DNA of 64,000 bases. Origin: Terrimesophilobacter sp964651535. Lineage in GTDB: Bacteria; Actinomycetota; Actinomycetes; Actinomycetales; Microbacteriaceae. The DNA is taken from contig CAZYYE010000001.1 of assembly GCA_964651535.1 (NCBI GenBank), positions 930,001-994,000 of the forward strand, in the 5' to 3' direction. The notes under the pieces were generated by a model. It searched no databases, had not been told where the DNA came from, and was given only the letters and a program-made list of their open reading frames with translations. Shown here piece after piece: positions 61,756-64,000 of the stretch; positions within the stretch are counted from its first letter, which is position 1, and each line of letters opens with the position of its first letter. A program made the position numbers and the translations under genes.

Positions 61756-62744
61756 ATCTTCCCGAATCGGGACACGACCTCGGCCGGAGCAAGGAACACC
61801 CCGGTCGATTCGACCTCGTGCACAAGCTCCACAATGAGCGCGTTGATGGGCGCCGCTGATCCGGACGCGCTCGCGGCATCCACGATGGCGCCATTCAGGT
61901 AGTCGATCTCGGTCCGCTGACCGCGGCGGATGCTCTGCAGCGTCGAGCCCGGGTTGGGAGTTCGACCCATCCGCCACTTCATCACGAGCGGCAGGAGCTG
62001 GCCGATCGACGGGGGGACTCGGCGAAACAGCCGCAAAACGCCGTGCGAGAGCCCCTGAAGCTTCTCGAACTTCACGCCCGCGGACAGCCCGACGCCGACG
62101 GCTTCGCGCATGCTCATCGTGAGAACGCGCCGGAGTTCCCGGTGGGCGATCGTGTCCTGCGCGCTGAGGTTCGTGATGGCGGGGAGCGCATTGATTTGGT
62201 TGACGATGAGCTTCGTCCACTGCGCGCCGGCGAAATTGCGGGTCGTGTGGATCGGCATGACCGGCTCGAGCACGCTCAGCACGTACTCCACGTCGAGGCC
62301 CCCGCCGGTGTTGCCCAGGTAGGTGCTTCCCGCCGTGGTGACCGCGACCGTGCCTCCGGCGAGATAGGACGCCGCGAAAAGCGCGAGACCTCCGACGATG
62401 TCGGATCGGGGAAGAATCGCCCTGGCTGAGCTGATCCCCTGAATGCCGTTCTGGATGACGACGACGGGCACGCCGCGCAGGAGGTCCACATTCTCGCGGA
62501 TGGCCGCCTGGGCGTCGAGCGTTTTCGTCGTGACGATGGCGAGCTCCGGCGCTCTCGTGAGGGCGGGATTCGCCAGCACGCGGGCGACGTGGTCACCCCA
62601 TGCGCCGCTGAGGCGGATCCCCTCGGCGCGGATCGCTTCGAGGTTGTCCCCGCGCGCGGTGACTTCGACATCATGGCCGCCGCGGTCGAGGAGCGCGGCG
62701 ATCACTCCGCCGACCGCCCCCGCCCCAATCAGACCGATTTTCAC
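61752..62744 (-). CDS. panE: 2-dehydropantoate 2-reductase family protein
   Basis: 330 aa from GTG 62744. NADPH-binding GLIGAGAVGGVIAALL at the N-terminus, IQNGIQ for the conserved Asn, and the C-terminal domain with AQWTKLIVNQINALPAIT (catalytic Lys) and RRGQRTEIDYLNGAIV. Reduces ketopantoate to pantoate in pantothenate synthesis in true PanE; ApbA-like paralogues with other substrates exist, so the symbol is tentative. Confidence 0.8.
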   Translation of the reverse strand: MKIGLIGAGAVGGVIAALLDRGGHDVEVTARGDNLEAIRAEGIRLSGAWGDHVARVLANPALTRAPELAIVTTKTLDAQAAIRENVDLLRGVPVVVIQNGIQGISSARAILPRSDIVGGLALFAASYLAGGTVAVTTAGSTYLGNTGGGLDVEYVLSVLEPVMPIHTTRNFAGAQWTKLIVNQINALPAITNLSAQDTIAHRELRRVLTMSMREAVGVGLSAGVKFEKLQGLSHGVLRLFRRVPPSIGQLLPLVMKWRMGRTPNPGSTLQSIRRGQRTEIDYLNGAIVDAASASGSAAPINALIVELVHEVESTGVFLAPAEVVSRFGKI

Positions 62745-62750
62745 GATTCC

Positions 62751-62756
62751 AGCCTA
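62751..62756 (-). promoter_or_regulatory. -10 box TAGGCT before panE
   Basis: Minus-strand TAGGCT (complement of 62751-62756) is followed by six bases and GTG 62744: leaderless geometry. Confidence 0.5.
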
Positions 62757-62776
62757 AGGCTCCGCCTTGACATTGG

Positions 62777-62782
62777 TAGCCT
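62777..62782 (+). promoter_or_regulatory. -10 box TAGCCT before truB
   Basis: TAGCCT, six bases and GTG 62789: leaderless geometry. The panE -10 lies 20 bp to the left on the other strand. Confidence 0.5.
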
Positions 62783-62788
62783 CAGAGG

Positions 62789-63700
62789 GTGATTCACACC
62801 GTGCGGCGAAGCGGGATCCTGCTCGTCGACAAGGCGGGCGCGATGACGAGCCACGACGTGGTGTCGCGCGTGCGGAAACATGCCGGCACGCGCCGCGTAG
62901 GGCACGCGGGCACCCTGGATCCCATGGCGACGGGCCTGCTCGTGCTGGGGCTCAACAGCGCCACTCGGCTCCTCACGTTTCTCGTCGGGCTCGACAAGGA
63001 ATACCTCGCGACGATCCGGCTCGGCGGGTCGACTCCGACGGACGATGCGGACAGCCCCGTGGATCGGTTCGCGGATCCGAAACGGATCGCCGAGCTGACC
63101 GAGGACGAGGTTCGGGAATCCATTCGGCCCCTCACGGGCACCATCAGCCAGATTCCTTCGGCGGTGAGCGCCGTCAAGGTGGATGGGCGCCGCGCATACG
63201 AACGGGTTCGCGCGGGTGAGCATGTCGAACTCGCCGCGCGGACGGTGACGATTACCCGGTTCGAGGTCCTTGCGATGCGCCAGGACGAATTCTTCGATCT
63301 CGACGTGCGCATCGCGTGCTCGACGGGGACGTACGTCCGCGCGCTCGCGCGAGATATGGGGAGCGCACTCGGCGTCGGCGGGCATCTCACCGCGTTGCGC
63401 AGGACCAAGGTAGGTCCGTTCGATGTTGCGGACGCGAACACTCTCGAGGACGTGGACGTCGAACGGGACCTCATCCCGCCTGCCCGCATTGCGCGAGCGC
63501 TGTTTCCCGTACTTGACCTGTCCGAACGGCAAGCCGTCGACCTCGGCCACGGCAAACGGTTGACGGTCGACCGCACGGTGGAGGGCGATCCGGCAGGGCC
63601 CATCGCCGCGATCGCGCCCGACGGCCGACTCGTGGGCCTTCTGGCGATTTCCGATGGCGTTGCGGCGCCGATCATCAACTTTCCGGCAGAAAGCGAGTAA
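62789..63700 (+). CDS. truB: tRNA pseudouridine(55) synthase
   Basis: 303 aa from GTG 62789. SGILLVDKAGAMTSHDVV at the N-terminus, the catalytic Asp44 in GHAGTLDPMATGLL, KEYLATIRLGGSTPTDDADS, and a C-terminal PUA-like part. Makes pseudouridine 55 in the T-loop of tRNAs. Separated from rbfA here by mutY, the kinase-like gene and panE. Confidence 0.95.
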   Translation: MIHTVRRSGILLVDKAGAMTSHDVVSRVRKHAGTRRVGHAGTLDPMATGLLVLGLNSATRLLTFLVGLDKEYLATIRLGGSTPTDDADSPVDRFADPKRIAELTEDEVRESIRPLTGTISQIPSAVSAVKVDGRRAYERVRAGEHVELAARTVTITRFEVLAMRQDEFFDLDVRIACSTGTYVRALARDMGSALGVGGHLTALRRTKVGPFDVADANTLEDVDVERDLIPPARIARALFPVLDLSERQAVDLGHGKRLTVDRTVEGDPAGPIAAIAPDGRLVGLLAISDGVAAPIINFPAESE

Positions 63701-63702
63701 CC

Positions 63703-64000
63703 ATGGTCGAGTGGTTTGCGTGGGTCCAGATCGCCGTTGCGGTTGCTGCGGGTCTGCTGTGCCTGGTTCTCGGCGCGGTCGGCCGGCAGCCGGACGACTA
63801 CACCATGGGCCCCGTGCTGCTCGTGGAGGTCCTCCTCGTCGTCCAGCTCGTCGTGGCGATCATCGGGCCGGCAGTGGGAAACAACCCGTCCGGCAACCCG
63901 CTCGAGTTTTACACGTACCTCGTTTCGGCGATCATCCTGCTGCCGCTCGCCGGATTCTGGGGGCTCGTCGAACGCACGAGGTGGAGCACCCTCATCCTCG
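63703..64000 (+). CDS. Hypothetical membrane protein, 3' partial
   Basis: At least 99 aa from ATG 63703, two bases after the truB stop; continues past the right edge. Three membrane helices are visible (about 7-26, 37-55 and 72-88), with a charged turn GRQPDDYTMG. Family not recognised; a small integral membrane protein follows truB in related genomes as far as I recall. Confidence 0.75.
   Translation, partial: MVEWFAWVQIAVAVAAGLLCLVLGAVGRQPDDYTMGPVLLVEVLLVVQLVVAIIGPAVGNNPSGNPLEFYTYLVSAIILLPLAGFWGLVERTRWSTLIL

Noticed and set aside
62767..62772. TTGACA as -35 of truB
   Set aside because: Only four bases separate it from the TAGCCT -10, so it cannot be the -35 of that promoter.
1..64000. CRISPR arrays, tRNA or rRNA genes, insertion sequences
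   Set aside because: No regularly spaced direct repeats, cloverleaf-like sequence in the gaps, or transposase frames were recognised; a tRNA or CRISPR scan by program would settle it.

Overview
The window is high-GC actinobacterial DNA. Gene content and style point to Microbacteriaceae or a close relative: TANNNT -10 boxes placed directly before start codons, a DUF222/HNH '13E12-type' endonuclease, proS-nusA-ylxR-infB-rbfA-truB order, short intergenic gaps and many 4-bp ATGA/GTGA overlaps. I see no rRNA, tRNA, CRISPR array, insertion sequence or prophage. No gene-free stretch exceeds 300 bases; the longest gaps (about 190, 177, 157 and 152 bp) are described as features where they hold something.

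Layout. 1-10.5 kb: the end of a class-III aminotransferase, two tandemly duplicated Tat/lipoprotein substrate-binding proteins, a GH13 alpha-glucosidase, a gabT-asparaginase pair on the minus strand, an OsmC protein, an FKBP-type lipoprotein isomerase and a site-2 protease. 10.5-33.9 kb: a large catabolic region. A thiolase faces a 15-gene operon (livKGFHM, acyl-CoA ligase, TetR regulator, 3-hydroxybutyrate dehydrogenase, two alpha/beta hydrolases, a two-subunit 3-ketoacid CoA-transferase, enoyl-CoA hydratase, 3-hydroxyacyl-CoA dehydrogenase, paaZ). An MFS transporter, paaI plus a TetR regulator, and divergent paaABCDE followed by paaG come next. Together these cover import, CoA activation, ring epoxidation and opening, and beta-oxidation of phenylacetate-like and hydroxyacyl substrates. 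paaK is not visible, although a different acyl-CoA ligase is present.

33.9-35.8 kb: an abrupt low-GC island with two nearly abutting genes, a DUF262 (ParB/GmrS-like) protein and a small HEPN-like protein with an R-x4-H motif. This is the best candidate in the window for a little-described defence or conflict module. 35.9-45.8 kb: a small membrane protein, the DUF222/HNH endonuclease, a secreted beta-helix protein, a divergent ArsR/MFS pair with four operator repeats in exact 14-bp phase, an ECF42-type sigma factor with its DGPF/YCII partner and a matching promoter, and small hydrolase/Smr genes.

45.8-64 kb: pxpABC (5-oxoproline hydrolysis), a MOSC protein, a branched-chain 2-oxoacid dehydrogenase operon with an Lrp regulator, proS, nusA, an inserted antisense DUF5519 gene, ylxR, infB, rbfA, mutY, a P-loop kinase-like protein that lacks the P-loop lysine, a ketopantoate-reductase-like gene, truB and the start of a membrane protein.

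Two genome-style patterns stand out. Many genes appear to be transcribed as leaderless mRNAs (TANNNT, 6-7 nt, then the start codon). Four convergent gene pairs end on a shared four-base YTAR that encodes both stop codons.
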